From Mytilinidion resinicola (lineage: Eukaryota; Ascomycota; Dothideomycetes; Mytilinidiales; Mytilinidiaceae): DNA of 40,594 nucleotides. The DNA lies in the NCBI RefSeq assembly GCF_010093595.1, contig NW_022985450.1:1130283-1170876 (forward strand), in the 5' to 3' direction. How positions within the stretch are numbered: the stretch's first letter is position 1; each line of letters begins with the position of its first letter. Under the pieces are notes generated by a model, which was not told the DNA's origin, did not search any database, and worked only from the letters and a program-made list of their open reading frames with translations. The position numbers were made by a program, and so were the translations under genes. Below are positions 9,153-19,560 of this stretch, in pieces.

Positions 9153-9398
9153 TTAATCAAAATAACAGTGATCGAAAGCCCTGCCAACCTTATCACACTG
9201 ACAGAGGGCGCTTGCCTCTTCGGCAGCTTCCTCACAAAGCTCTTCCATATCTCCCTCAGCCTTCAAAGCCCTGCGAAACATTTCACGCTGACGGAGGGCG
9301 CTTGCCTCTACAGCAGCTTTCTCACAAAGCTTTGTCAGATCCTCCTCGGTGTTCAGATTCGGATCTACCGTCGATGGCTTGTGTCGTAGGGGACTCAT
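9153..9398 (-). CDS. Small helical hypothetical protein, 81 aa
   Basis: ATG at 9398 (context GTCAACATGAGT) to TAA at 9153. The product is Glu/Ala/Lys-rich and probably alpha-helical, with two copies of a roughly 34-residue unit (LTKLCEKAAVEASALRQRE and MEELCEEAAEEASALCQ). Upstream, at about 9440-9410, lies a CTAAC branch-like site and a TACAG acceptor, so a spliced leader or first exon is possible. The leader farther upstream (9560-9610) shares about 60 bp with the leader of the gene at 22059. No known family. Confidence 0.4.
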   Translation of the reverse strand: MSPLRHKPSTVDPNLNTEEDLTKLCEKAAVEASALRQREMFRRALKAEGDMEELCEEAAEEASALCQCDKVGRAFDHCYFD

Positions 9399-9492
9399 GT
9401 TGACTTGTCTGTACCTTTGGAAGAGATTTATTGATGTTAGAAACAATTCCAGTTTTGAAACGGGTAGACGGTCGCGATCTGTGTGATTGTGT

Positions 9493-9792
9493 TTATGGCG
9501 TAATCATGTGCGTCCAGAAATAATGGAGGGCAACTGGTAAGGATGGAATGAATGAGAGCCGGTAAGGCAACGAGTTGAAGAACCTGTTGGCCGCGTCGGG
9601 CGTAACTGCTTGATATAACATCCTCTCCCCGTTGCTGATCCCAGATCCGAACCCCGAGTCAGTTTCCGGTACGACAGAAGAAGGACGAACAGGGTCCTTC
9701 GGCTGCGAAAAGCAGTCATCGCATTTCCATGAGACAGACCACTTTTGCGCCGGCGACCTCACCAAGCTTTGCTTCATTTTGTAAGGAGGCAT
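9493..9792 (-). CDS. Possible upstream small ORF, 99 aa
   Basis: ATG at 9792 (MPPYKMKQSLVRSPAQKW...) to TAA at 9493. It contains CDDCFSQPKDPVRPSS and the segment MLYQAVTPDAANRFFNSLPYR, which is encoded by the DNA block shared with 21925-21985. There it lies in a non-coding leader, which argues that this frame may be leader rather than protein. Low confidence. Confidence 0.22.
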   Translation of the reverse strand: MPPYKMKQSLVRSPAQKWSVSWKCDDCFSQPKDPVRPSSVVPETDSGFGSGISNGERMLYQAVTPDAANRFFNSLPYRLSFIPSLPVALHYFWTHMITP

Positions 9793-10388
9793 CGTTCGAG
9801 TTCCTAACACGGTAGTGTTCCTGTACTCTTCCAAATAACAACCGCTTGTCTTTGTATCTGCGGCCGAGATAATACCGCAGGCATTAGTGGCGGAGGGACG
9901 GCGGAGAGACTGTAGGAGAGTAGCGAAGGAGGATGATGTGCGCTGAAGCTAGGCACGGGCCCGCCCAAACCAGCACATCCCAAAACAGCACGTTTGGCGC
10001 ATTACAGCTTTGGAAGCATTCTTCTGCAAGTGATCAGGCTCAATCAGGATAAATAAACGGCTATAAGTTAAACTATTATTTGTAGACTAGTCACTGGCGA
10101 GAATGGGATCCAGGCACGAGAAGTTGGATTGGGTTTTTTCCAGAAAGTAGTCATTCCCTCTTCAATACTTGACAAGCAGCGATCCTCTACTGTTCTGGAC
10201 CGTGAGAATTAGTGATGCATGACTCTGTATTTTTTTGCGTGTGTATATATAGCCCGTCTCAGCGGAGGGTTCGCCGCCAACATGGCATAAATTCGAAGGT
10301 TAGACACCAGCCTGGATCGAAAGTCCTAGGTCATGACATCCACCCGAGACCACAAGTCAAACCACTCCCGAACCCAGCCAGCCAACCC
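9793..10388. other. Intergenic region
   Basis: About 600 bases between the small minus-strand frames and the 3' end of the Myb gene. No supported gene or repeat. Confidence 0.4.
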
Positions 10389-11565
10389 TCACATCACTCC
10401 TTCCTCGCGTCCACCTCCTCCTCTTTCGTGACATCCACGTCCCACTATTATCTCAATCCTCCTCCTCTTCCTAAGGTACGACTCCACAAACTCCATGCTC
10501 TTCGCCTGGTCACTCTCGGATACCGGTTGCAGCGCTGGTAGCTGTGGGCTTGATTGTGGCGGCAGGCTGGACCCCGACCTCGAGCCGTCGGAGCTGCGAC
10601 GGCTCAAGGAGCTATTGCGGCGCGAGCGGGGCGCTGGACAGCTGTCGGAGCGTTGGTGCTGGAGATGAGGTGGTTGCGGATGCGACTGGGGGTGTGATGG
10701 ATGCGGATGGTGGTGTTGGCCCGGACCAGGGGTTGGCGTCTGCGGAATCTTTGTGGGCGTGAAGTACGGTGTTGCGGGATGGCCAGTAGGAGGAGAAGGA
10801 TGGAGCAGGAAGACGGGAGCGTTGGCGCGGGCGCTCATTTCTTGCTCACCCAGATGCCAGTGCGTGCTCTCGGCGGATCTCCGAGGAATCTGCATCTCCG
10901 AGGCCACTTTTTGCCACATCTCGTCTTTGAATCTGTGGAGGATGTTAGTGAGGGTTTCAGAAAATGGGTGAAGGGGGTGTGAGGAGATGAATTCTGGACG
11001 CTGTGGAACGCCATCTGGTGATGACCAAAATTCAAAGGTGCTCGTGAGAGCGAGAGATGCGTTAGGAAAGTGGTAGACTAAATAACCACATGTTTGCAGC
11101 GTTACGCGCCTCGTCATATTTGAAGAGTGGTGGTTGAGGGTGGACCTACTGAGCATAGAGTCTCGCCAACTTGTTTTTCTTCTCTTCGTCCCAGACTACG
11201 CACTTTTCGAGGTAGTTTTGGTATCGTAGTCGGCATGCGATGGCTGATCGTCCTGGAAAATGCTTTGCGATGTCCTCCCATTTCATGTCTGTGCCTCGGA
11301 GCTCGATGATTAGATTGTCCTCCTCTTGACTCCATTTTGGGGGTTTCTTGACTGGACTTTCCTCGGGCAACGGAGTCTGTGACGTAGCGCGCCTAATAGG
11401 GGGAAGCGGAGGTGAGCGATGGGGTGACGCGGGAGGTGGTTGACTGAGGTCGCGGTCGATCAGAAATTTGACACTCATGCGACTGCCACTCTGGCCTGGG
11501 AGGCTCGTGGGTTGAGGTGAATATTTTGTGGAGCAGTCCAGGCTCGACGGGTTGATATTGGCCAT
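10389..11565 (-). CDS. Myb/SANT-domain DNA-binding protein, 319 aa, two exons
   Basis: Exon 1 is 11565-11150 (ATG, MANINPSSLD). Intron 11149-10933 (217 nt) has a GTAGGT donor, a CACTAAC branch site and a CACAG acceptor. Exon 2 is 10932-10389, ending in TGA. The join is in phase and completes a second Myb-like repeat. Residues 76-118 (PPKWSQEEDNLIIELRG, WEDIAKHFPGRSAIACRLRY) form a SANT/Myb repeat with its spaced tryptophans. Residues 123-165 (VVWDEEKKNKLARLYAQ, then FKDEMWQKVASEM across the intron) form the second. The rest is Pro/Ser/His-rich, with a basic RKRRRIE near the end. Such proteins bind DNA in the nucleus, probably as transcription factors; targets are unknown. The frame is intact, making this the best-supported functional gene here. 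Confidence 0.85.
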
Positions 11566-12373
11566 GTGTGGGATGTGATTAGATGATTGGCACAGGATGC
11601 AGCCTTAGAGGAGAATGTAAGGCAGAAAGCGGTGAAGATGCAGGAGATGCAGGCGAGAAGGCAAACATGCGTCCTTACTCTAGCTGGGCGTAACCAGCTC
11701 TATCGGTCCTCTCCGTGCCGCACTTCAGATCCTTTGAATCTATTGTGTTCAAGTCCTAGCTCTTTGACAACCTACCCGTCCCGGCATCCGATAATCACTA
11801 AGGGGTTGAAGTGGCTGACAATCTTTCACGTTCAGAATGCGCAAATCTAGGGGGACCAGAAAGCTTGCTACTCTCTACTGAGATATGGGCGGCATCATAT
11901 CCGACAATGCCGACTGCACTACCCGCGCCGCTTGCGCGTCACTTCTCGATATTCGGTACGCTAAAATAGAGCTGGAGCAGGATGAGGTGTGGGAGGTGCA
12001 GGTGCGGAGATTCACGGCGATGATGCTAAGATTCGCGAGGTCGGCCAATCATCGCAGGCTTTTGATTTCGGTACACGTGCCTTTAAGGGTGTTGAGTTGC
12101 CAGCGCGGCGGAATTTGCCGGGCGCCCAGTTTCAACCAAACTCTAACTCTAAACTCTAAACTCCGCCCACATACATCTAGCTGCTACCGAGCAAAACGAG
12201 GTAAGCGATTACCCGTAGCGACGAGAAGGTCACCATCCTCAAGCCGCCGGTAAAGATATGGCACGATCTCGAGAAAAACGGGCTATATAGATTTAATGAG
12301 AAATTCGGGACGGCACTAGGTGATACCTAGTGGTAACTTAGAGAGAAATTTAGGAAACTGTATGGACTCGGAG
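11566..12373. other. Intergenic region holding one arm of a dispersed inverted repeat
   Basis: Upstream of the Myb gene. A plus-strand frame at 11885-12253 lacks coding character and is not called. Bases 11681-11733 match, in inverse orientation, 16640-16705. Nothing else recognised. Confidence 0.45.
11681..11733 (+). repeat. Dispersed ~50-bp repeat, copy A
   Basis: GCTGGGCGTAACCAGCTCTA followed by TCGGTCCTCTCCGTGCCGCA and CTTCAGATC is found again, reverse-complemented, at 16640-16705, where 12 extra bases sit in the middle. Outside this core the two places differ. No terminal inverted repeats were seen. Both copies lie upstream of a minus-strand gene start (11565 and 16230). Confidence 0.75.
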
Positions 12374-13390
12374 CTATAGACAAGGTCGTGTGTTGGATTG
12401 CCGATTTTCTGCTTCATTGAGAATGCTAGCTACTTGCGAATGGTCCTTCTTCTCTGCCCAGAAGCGTGGTGTCTTCCCTCTACTATCCAACTTCAAAGGA
12501 TCGGCTCCTTGCTCTAACAAGTACTTGACGATGTCTGGCTTGCCTAACTCCGCGGCTCGGTGAAGTGGCGTCCCAGGCCAAACGGTTCACGCTTCCAATA
12601 CACCACCGGTTCCTTTTCATATTTGACTTCATTGATTGGTGCCCCTTGCTCCACAAGCCGACGAACCACATCTAGAGCATCGGGTGTGTCCCTGTGGACA
12701 GCATATTGGAGGAGTTGGCCACAGCGAGCGTCGGCTCCTCGAGAGAACAAATAGTCTATAACTTCCAGAGGAGCCAAGTACACGGCTCGAGACGTGGGGG
12801 TGTAATCCCACACGGGTATTGGGATCGGCACCATGGTTGAGCAACCACTTAACCATTTCTCTATCCGAGGTACATATGCTAGAAACTGTCAGCGAACTTA
12901 GAATGAAATGTTAGCAATGAACAAAGAGCGTACCTCAACACAGGGGGTTCGTTCCGACCCTTGGATTGGTTTATATCCCATCCGTACTAAAAGAGCAGTT
13001 CCAACACTTCCCAGGCTCGCCCACGTACAGCAAGCTCAGCAGGAAGATTTCCATCTGCAACGTTCTCATCAAGCAAGAATCGCACTATTTCGATATTCCG
13101 CTTGCGAATGGCTATGGAAAGCGATCGGTACGACCACGCCGGATGGGGCTTCTCCGGCGAGGATACCGGACGAGGATGATGTAGGAGACATAGAGCTTTC
13201 TTTTTGACTTCCTCGAGATCTCCCCTACAAGCGGCCTGGTAACAAAGCTCGACTTTTCAGGCCTGAAAAAGGGGGGTCCAAGTCCAATCGGCGATGGTGT
13301 ACGAATTCTCCGGGGTATCTACATTTTCGTAATGCAAAGGAGGTTGAGGTTGAGGTTCAAAGCAGATGGAAATTGTTGGTTGCTGGGAGG
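12374..13390 (-). pseudogene. Ankyrin-repeat gene, decayed, with one recognisable intron
   Basis: Reading leftwards from about 13390, PPLHYENVDTPENSYTIADW and TWTPLFQA precede a TGA. The same frame resumes with YQAACRGDLEEVKKKAL and RNIEIVRFLLDENVADGN, then VRGRAWEVLELLF and a TAG. A 55-nt intron (GTACGC donor, GCTAAC branch, CTAG acceptor) lies near 12940-12885. It is followed by EMVKWLLNHGADPNTR, a frameshift, APLEVIDYLFSRGADARCGQ and DALDVVRRLVEQGAPINE. After another frameshift come TPLHRAAELGKPDIVKYLL and a C-terminus ending in TAG at 12376-12374. At least five ankyrin repeats are recognisable. Two nonsense codons and two frameshifts kill it. Ankyrin repeats mediate protein binding; the original partner is unknown. 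Confidence 0.75.
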
Positions 13391-14691
13391 TTTATCGTAG
13401 GATAGGAGATGGAATGGTTGGGAAGTGCAAAAGGCTCCAATGTTCGACGTACGTTTCCGTGGTCGGCTAATTGAATGGCTTGTCGGGTGCCACGAGTATG
13501 CTTGCGGAGAACAAGTCCACAGCTGCCCATGACAGGCAAAGCGGTTGTATGATCTCTTGCCTCTAGCGGTGTGCTCCGAGCGTTCAAAAGGACGGCATGA
13601 GAGTTGACGTTCGATGAGGCTCTGTGGCTTAGTCGCAGAACTACGCTAGCCGGCAAAACACGGAGAGTGGCGCGTGACGTATTAATTGGAGCCCAGCTGA
13701 GGTGTGTGGTGGGGCAGTCACATGGTCCCCCAGATGCCTACCCCTCCGCCAAGATATGCAAACTTCGACAGCGCCTTAAAAACGCCCCCTTTTGCAGCAA
13801 AGTTTGTGTCGTCTCTCAGGTAGGCAATGCACTGTACCCTACAGCTGTCTCCCATTTTATTGACATGCTGTTTATCTAGAGATCTACGCAGAGCCCACCA
13901 AAACAAGCAACCCACCAACTCCATCTACCTACGCTACCCATGCCATCGCATCTCGAGCAATTCCTAATACATGTTGATAAAGACGCAACCAATTACCCTA
14001 CAGAAGTGTATAGTAGAGGGGCAGGTCTCTGCCCTGGAAAATCAGAGAGAAAAATTTGTAACAAAGCAAACTCCAGATGTACGTTTCTCTTAGCCTGCAC
14101 TGATATACATATCTAAATATACCAGCTCTCGGGGCGCTCAGGAATTTTCCAAGCGGTTGGGCCACCTAGATCAGATATAGGGGTCGCAAGTGATCAGATA
14201 GTTATCCCCATTCGAATCACGAAGGATAGCGTATACAGAACCGAATACAAACACTCCTCAGATCTTTGGGCCATGGTATCTTCTGCGCCGCTGGGAAGCC
14301 AGCATTTATCAGCGACAGTGTGAGCTATGTAGCGTGGATGAAATAATGAGAGGCTATTCGGTTTGTTCGAGGGGATATCGGAGGGGTTGGTTGGCACGTG
14401 GGGGAGCCATCGTGTTGTCGTGGTAGTTGTTTGGGATATTGGAGGGGTTGGTTGGCACGTCGGGGAGCCGTACAATCGTGTCGTCGTGGTAATTGTTTGG
14501 GATGTCCTCTAGTTGGAACTGCGATTCCCCATAATGGCCTTTGAGGTATTAGCGAGAGCTGTGATTTATAATGTATCTTTCGTACTTACCTTGAACTTAT
14601 TGAGTCTGCGGCTGCTGAGGATAATCGCCTGTGAGGAAGACGTTAGCGTTACTAATAGAAGGGATTCCATGTCACGCACTGTTTCCCGCTC
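13391..14691. other. Long intergenic region
   Basis: No supported gene. It includes the 5' flank of the ankyrin remnant (a GAGGTT triplet repeat near 13344-13360) and a partial tandem duplication at 14374-14500. A minus-strand frame crossing that duplication (14475-14194) is Thr/Pro low-complexity and is not called. Confidence 0.4.
14374..14500. repeat. Tandem duplication, unit about 60-65 bp
   Basis: Two head-to-tail copies begin gatatcggaggggttggttg (14374) and gatattggaggggttggttg (14434), and continue through ggcacgtsggggagcc to tcgtcgtggtarttgtttgg. The second copy has a short insertion (tacaa). Lies just upstream of 14692 in non-coding DNA. Confidence 0.8.
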
Positions 14692-16230
14692 TTAAGCATA
14701 TACCTCCGGATGATATACGCCCATTTGCCGGTATGAGACGCCCAAATGAGTTAACTTGTGATACTTGGCTCTCCTGGTTATAACAGGTGGCTGCTTGGAG
14801 TGTAGACGAAGGGCCGGTGAAGGGTCGCGAGTTTGATTCACTATGTGGAGGATCAGCGTTAGAGCTCGGCAATTTGGAGGTGGACGGGTTGGGTACCTGG
14901 AAGCACTTTCGGGTCCACCTAAGGGTCCACCTGAGGCAGGTATCAACTTGCGGCGAGTGGTACGATGAGCCATTGGAGCAGAATATTGCGATGAAGATGT
15001 GTGCACATTAGTCGCCAATGTCTGGGAGCCAACAGAAAAGGCCGCCTCCTGCTGTCGTTTTCGTTTTGCGCTACGACTAATTTGACTATCGTAATGAAGT
15101 TGGGCATCCTCCATCCAGGGCGTCGCATCTTTGGCAAGTTTTAGCAGTTTGCGATAGCTTAGAAATTCTCGGATGAAAATTGGAATGTCATCATAACGTA
15201 GCATGTGCCACTGACGATATACAAACGGCGAAAGGGATGATATTCCAACGATGCTCTTGCCATCGGTAATGGCCTCTAGGAGCAGACGTTCGGCTTTGTG
15301 AACGTCGGTGATGGCTTCTAGGGGCAGACGTGCGGCTTCGGTGATGGCCTCTAGGAGCAGACGTTCGATGACAAGATGTTTTATCCCGCGATTGAGGGCG
15401 CGCGACAACATATCTAAATCGTCGGGGGAGATTCCGATGGAGATTCTGAGCTCCCTCAGGAATCTTTTCCCAAGGCTTTTTTTTTTGAGTGCCTCCTTTA
15501 CGTCTTTCGTAATTGCTTGAACTCTTGAAGGACACCCGTATCTTGTTAGTTCCCATTCCTCAAATGCTAATGCAAAGCTTCTCTCGGCCAGGGTAGCTCG
15601 AAACTTAGCCTGAGCGCTGTTAGCATGGATGTTGGTGCCATAGACGATATCGAAAAGGCGATAGTCTCGTAGTTCGCTCGGTGGATGGCCAATTGCATCT
15701 TGTACCTCTCTAGATGTAAATTCTTGAACTTTGTCGTAGAGAGAATCCAAGGTTTCGAGTAACTTTAACTTGATTCCACCATCGCCAACAGCTGACGCGT
15801 TGCTGGTTCTGTCTGAGGACGAACTTGGCGGAGAAGGCGGAGAGGTGCCATTGCTGGCTCTGTCTAAGGAGGGACAGGACGGAGAAGGCGGAGAGACGCC
15901 ATCGCCAACGGCTGATGCGTTGCTGGCTCTGTCTGAGGAGGGACAGGGAGAAGGTGGAGAGGTGCCATTGCAACTTACGACTGATGCGCCGCTGGCTCTG
16001 GCCAAGGAAGAAGTCGACGTGTCTCTAGAGCTGTTGGGAGAGAGGAAAGATGGAATATTGTTGGAATTGACAGTGGCTATGGCAGAGGATTGGGACGCAG
16101 GCAAAAGTAACAAAAACTGAAACCTTTGTGCTGTCTCGTATACTTTGGTGCGTTCAAGGTGGAGTAGCTGCAGGAGATCATCATCAGAGGCATTGCAGAA
16201 GCTATCCAAGGTAGATTTGAGGATATCCAT
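14692..16230 (-). CDS. Orphan 512-aa protein with internal repeats
   Basis: The ATG at 16230 (CTCAACATGGAT, a good fungal context) starts MDILKSTLDSFCNASDDDLL; the frame stays open to TAA at 14692. Order: helical N-terminus (1-45); a Ser/Pro-rich linker with about four imperfect repeats of ASNASAVGDGxSPPSPS type (about 60-150), encoded by a minisatellite near 15775-16010; a long, probably helical region (ELRDYRLFDIVYGTNIHANS, FALAFEEWELTRYG); three copies of an ERLLLEAIT unit (about 285-322), from a repeat at 15266-15370; a basic patch (SAKRKRQQE); and a low-complexity C-terminus. No signal peptide or membrane helix is seen. I do not recognise any catalytic motif or family. It is intact in a neighbourhood full of pseudogenes. 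Confidence 0.6.
   Translation of the reverse strand: MDILKSTLDSFCNASDDDLLQLLHLERTKVYETAQRFQFLLLLPASQSSAIATVNSNNIPSFLSPNSSRDTSTSSLARASGASVVSCNGTSPPSPCPSSDRASNASAVGDGVSPPSPSCPSLDRASNGTSPPSPPSSSSDRTSNASAVGDGGIKLKLLETLDSLYDKVQEFTSREVQDAIGHPPSELRDYRLFDIVYGTNIHANSAQAKFRATLAERSFALAFEEWELTRYGCPSRVQAITKDVKEALKKKSLGKRFLRELRISIGISPDDLDMLSRALNRGIKHLVIERLLLEAITEAARLPLEAITDVHKAERLLLEAITDGKSIVGISSLSPFVYRQWHMLRYDDIPIFIREFLSYRKLLKLAKDATPWMEDAQLHYDSQISRSAKRKRQQEAAFSVGSQTLATNVHTSSSQYSAPMAHRTTRRKLIPASGGPLGGPESASRYPTRPPPNCRALTLILHIVNQTRDPSPALRLHSKQPPVITRRAKYHKLTHLGVSYRQMGVYHPEVYA
15266..15370. repeat. In-frame repeat inside the 512-aa gene
   Basis: Three copies of a roughly 30-base unit (ggtgatggcctctaggagca followed by gacgttcgg) at 15266-15295, 15308-15337 and 15341-15370. 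The spacings (42 and 33 bases) are multiples of three, so the frame is preserved. Confidence 0.8.
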
Positions 16231-16639
16231 GTTGAGGAGGAGGTGAGTTGGAGCGAAGCCCAGCGAGGCGTCCCGACAAAGTCCTGCCGCCATTTTGCCT
16301 GGTCCAAGCGGGCTGCAGGCTGATTGGACCATCCACCTTCCCCGCTCTGAACGGCAACATGAAGGAAACGCCACTATCGCAACACGTCGAACGCTCCGGG
16401 CTGTTTCTTGATGCCATCACTAAGGCCTCGACTGCTTTTCAATCCATCGTTGGCAAGCGAGCCAGCCCGTTCATGGAGGGCTGTGCGGTTCGCGGTAATG
16501 TTCCCCAGCTGAGTTTCGCACCTTCATAGACCTACTCAAAAAGGCGCGGATCTTAGGAACCGCTGTCGAACATCGCCTACAGGAAGTGGTGCCGCAGCTG
16601 GCTGGAAAAGTTCCTTTCAGCTGGCAGCTGGCGGAAGCT

Positions 16640-16705
16640 ACGATGATCTGAAGTGCGGCACGGAGAGGACCGACATGGTGATATATAGAGCTGGTTACGC
16701 CCAGC
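16640..16705 (-). repeat. Dispersed ~50-bp repeat, copy B
   Basis: Reverse complement of 11681-11733, with 12 additional bases (ATATCACCATGT) in the middle. It lies about 400 bases upstream of the ATG at 16230. Confidence 0.75.
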
Positions 16706-16825
16706 CTGACAGACATTGCATTGCAGTGTCTCCTTGCATTGGAGGTTAGGATTCTCCCATTATCTCTTTACACATACTAACTCGTTATCAAGCTTATGCT
16801 TCTTTATTAAATCTTTGATCAGCTT

Positions 16826-17556
16826 TACCCTTTGAGTATAGTCATTGGAGCACTACCCTTTGCATCGGCGGTAATTGTTGGAAGCTTCCGCATCTAGTGA
16901 GTTGGTCATCAAAGAATGCATATTCCGAACTAATCTTTCTGCAGGGGATCCACTGAGATTCAACGTTTTTCAACTTACCAAACAATCGCAATCCATGCTG
17001 CATCATCTTCCTGTATTCTCTTGCGGATTTTGAAAGGGTTAATCGGCTTGATACAGGGAGCTGGCGATGCGCGGTCTCCAATCAAAGGAAAGCACATCCA
17101 CAGAAAGCACATCTGGGCAGTACTTCAACTGACCTCCCTGGTGCTTCGAGTACATCTAGCGATCATTCTCTTGAGTCTGCCGTCCAGGTTACAAAAGATA
17201 GAATTGGCGTATGACTTGGTGAGCGTCTTGGAGAACTATCTCAATCGACCTACTAATACATGCAGTATTATTTCTTTGCAAGTACTTCTGGATCCCTCCT
17301 TGTTACCCCCTTGCTGAAAATCATCGCATGGATTACCTGCAGGCCTAGTTCTACCGACCCTCGCGAAAGATACGAATCGAATATTGATTTCGAAACCGCA
17401 TCAACTATTAGACTCAGAGAAACAGATGAGGCCGGTTCTCAAGGCTTAGGGATACAAGCCGCCGCGAACAAATTCGGTTCGATTAGCAGTCAGACCCTCG
17501 CGGGGTCCAGTAGCCAGGCAGTAAGTGGAGGCTTCATTGCCGTTTTCAAAGGCTGA
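16826..17556 (+). pseudogene. C-terminal exons of a multi-pass membrane protein
   Basis: Three exon-like blocks connect through good fungal introns. Block 1 ends YPLSIVIGALPFASAVIVGS (a membrane helix) at a GTGAGT donor (intron 16897-16944, GAACTAAT branch, CTGCAG acceptor). Block 2 is 16945-17218 (TEIQRFSTYQTIAIHAASSS ... KHIWAVLQLTSLVLRVHLA, a helix). Intron 17219-17265 has GTGAGC, CCTACTAAT and TGCAG. Block 3 is 17266-17556 (YYFFASTSGSLLVTPLLKII, a helix, then a polar tail ending in TGA). Joining blocks 1 and 2 creates TA|G, a stop, probably from a CAG or TGG codon. No start or N-terminal helices were found. The topology is like PTH11-, rhodopsin- or RTA1-type fungal membrane proteins, but family assignment is not possible. 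Likely a truncated pseudogene. Confidence 0.45.
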
Positions 17557-17698
17557 GACGAGTTACAGACATTGAGCGAAACCGGATCTGCCAGGTGCGA
17601 CTGTTCCTATGAGAAGCTGCACTCACAAACCGCCTTCACATCCGGCTTTTCCAAATCGCCAAATAGTTCGCCATCATGGAGCCAATCGCCTGATCCTA

Positions 17699-17808
17699 GC
17701 TCTCATAGAGTCGATTGCGAAATGCACGCGCCCACCCCCTGTAGCCGATATTTTTTTTTTCCCCGCTCAACACACCCAAAATCAAAGGGAACACCCCCTT
17801 CCCCCCCA
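17699..17808. repeat. Left terminal inverted repeat of the Tc1/mariner element
   Basis: Inverted match to 20725-20834. Contains an A/T tract and C-rich blocks; slippage in the homopolymers accounts for most length differences. Confidence 0.85.
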
Positions 17809-17915
17809 ACCACGCAGCCGTATACGTGTCAAATACCTTAATAAGTAACTGCCCTGCCCTCTATAATATGCTCTATACCTAATTAGGCCAATTGTATAGC
17901 CTTTATTTGGTTGCA

Positions 17916-19560
17916 ATGACAAATACACGCCACCAAAAGCGAAGTGCGCCCGGGGATCCGCCTGGGGATCCTGATGCTACACCCCCTCCACCCCCTCCTG
18001 CCCAAAAAGGACGCCGGAAAGCACCAGTAGTGAATGCTAAGAGGGCTAGGAAGCCCTCCCAGAAGGCGGCAGAGTCTGCAATTACTGCACGCCAGCGTAA
18101 AGAGAAGGAGAAGAAGCAGCAGAAAGCTCCACGAGTTGTACCTAAGATTATTGCTCCGCCTGCCCCAAGTTCTCCGCCACTTCCACAAACCCAAAGCAAT
18201 TTTGTGCATATTAGCAATAAGGAAAACGCATTCCTACAGCAACTAGAAGCTATACGCAACGGGCAGGTAGAGGTGACGCCCTTATCGCCACCTCTACTAC
18301 CTAGTGTAGAGATTGGAAGTGCATGGGAAGTTCAGATTAAAGGAGAGAAAGAACCAGAGTCCAACCGCTCTGCTACTCGTCTACTTGGCAATTCACTGTT
18401 CCTAGCCTTCACAGAATAGGTTAGAGAGGAGACTGTTGGCTTCCCTCTACTGCCCATAGGCCAGGTGTACAAGATTGTTATAATATGGGGCCGGGCGTCA
18501 CATAAGAAGCTTCCAAAGGCCCAGGTTATAAGTTCTAAAGTAAAGGGCGAACGGCAGGTGTTAGAGCTGGAGGACTTAATTAAGAGCTGGTCAACTAAAT
18601 GGCCTAAGCGACTATATTATCTGGATCTAACAGCTATTATACGTGTGCAGCTAGACGAGACTGTCTATGCAAGCACAGAAGGAACCCCCTAGGTGACACC
18701 CGGTCCTTAATATACACCTTATTATTCATCTATTACTCTATCTACACCTTAAACTGGCCGGCGTACTGCTATACAGATGCAGGCCTTAGTTATAGGTAAC
18801 AGAGTAGCAGCAGAGGAGGCTACTGGCAACTTTATTATTACTATTGCTCAGCAGTAGAGCTGCATAAATATAAACTGCGGCAATAAAACCTATACGTGCT
18901 GGTTTACTGGCTTAGATCTTCTACAGAATTACTATAAAGTTGATAGAGATTCTCTATAAGCTTAGAACCTAGAAATCCGTGGTGGAAGCTCTACAGTTAA
19001 TGAGCCGTTGCATTGAATTGTCCTACGGCTAGCTAATAATAAGGCCAGAGAGAAGAGAGAGAGAGGGGCGCCCGCGCTGCCGCAGCAGGTGCAGCCCTCT
19101 TAGCCAGCAGCTGCGCAGCCAACTATAGTGTTCCAAATTCCATAAGCACCTGCCCTAGTGCAGTACCCGTATTACTATAGGCAGGCACCGCCCTATAGTT
19201 AGTTTCCACCGCCGTACCAGACGCCCTACCCACCTCAATACTATAGCTATAGCCCTAGCCCTAGCCCTAGCCTTAGCCCTAGCGAGAGGTTATTACCTAC
19301 CTATAATAATCCGGAGGATATAATAAGCGAGTTCTTTAATATTTAGTTAGTTGGGCGGCGTAGATAGTTATCTAAGGATAAAAATCTGTTTCTAAAGTAT
19401 AGAGATAAGATGGCAGAGCGTGGCTACTATATAGACGATCTAAGGGATAAAAGCGGCATTACTATAGAAAGCTGGATAAGTTGGGGTTTTAAAGAAGGGC
19501 ACCTTCAACGGCTTTAAACAGATTCACGGGCGTTTAAGATTAAGCGACGAGCAGGGTAGC
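17916..19560 (+). pseudogene. Passenger gene of the Tc1/mariner element (about 540 codons, many stops)
   Basis: ATG at 17916 (MTNTRHQKRSAPGDPPG). The first open part runs to TAG at 18419, giving a Pro/Lys-rich basic protein (PPPPPPAQKGRR, RQRKEKEKKQQK) followed by NFVHISNKENAFLQQLEAIR. The frame continues past TAG (VREETVGFPLLPIGQVYKIV, LEDLIKSWSTKWPKRLYYLD) with further TAG/TAA codons at positions where Gln or Trp fit. It then enters a Pro/Tyr/Ser-rich stretch (PPPYQTPYPPQYY, then SPSPS repeats) and a C-terminal helical segment (DIISEFFNI, YIDDLRDKSGI, GFKEGHLQRL) like a SAM-type helical bundle. The stops look like RIP products. No enzyme motif was found. It may assist transposition or be captured DNA; that is inference. 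Confidence 0.55.

Noticed and set aside
11681..11733. Possible tRNA or small RNA gene
   Set aside because: The conserved block does not form a cloverleaf and lacks the A and B box pattern in the right spacing.
13357..13656. 99-codon minus-strand frame upstream of the ankyrin remnant
   Set aside because: It has no ATG start (begins at TTG) and no coding-like features; probably 5' flank.
19249..19284. CCCTAG repeats resembling the telomere repeat CCCTAA
   Set aside because: The unit is CCCTAG, interrupted by CCTTAG, and encodes Ser-Pro repeats in the passenger gene frame inside a transposon, so it is not telomeric.
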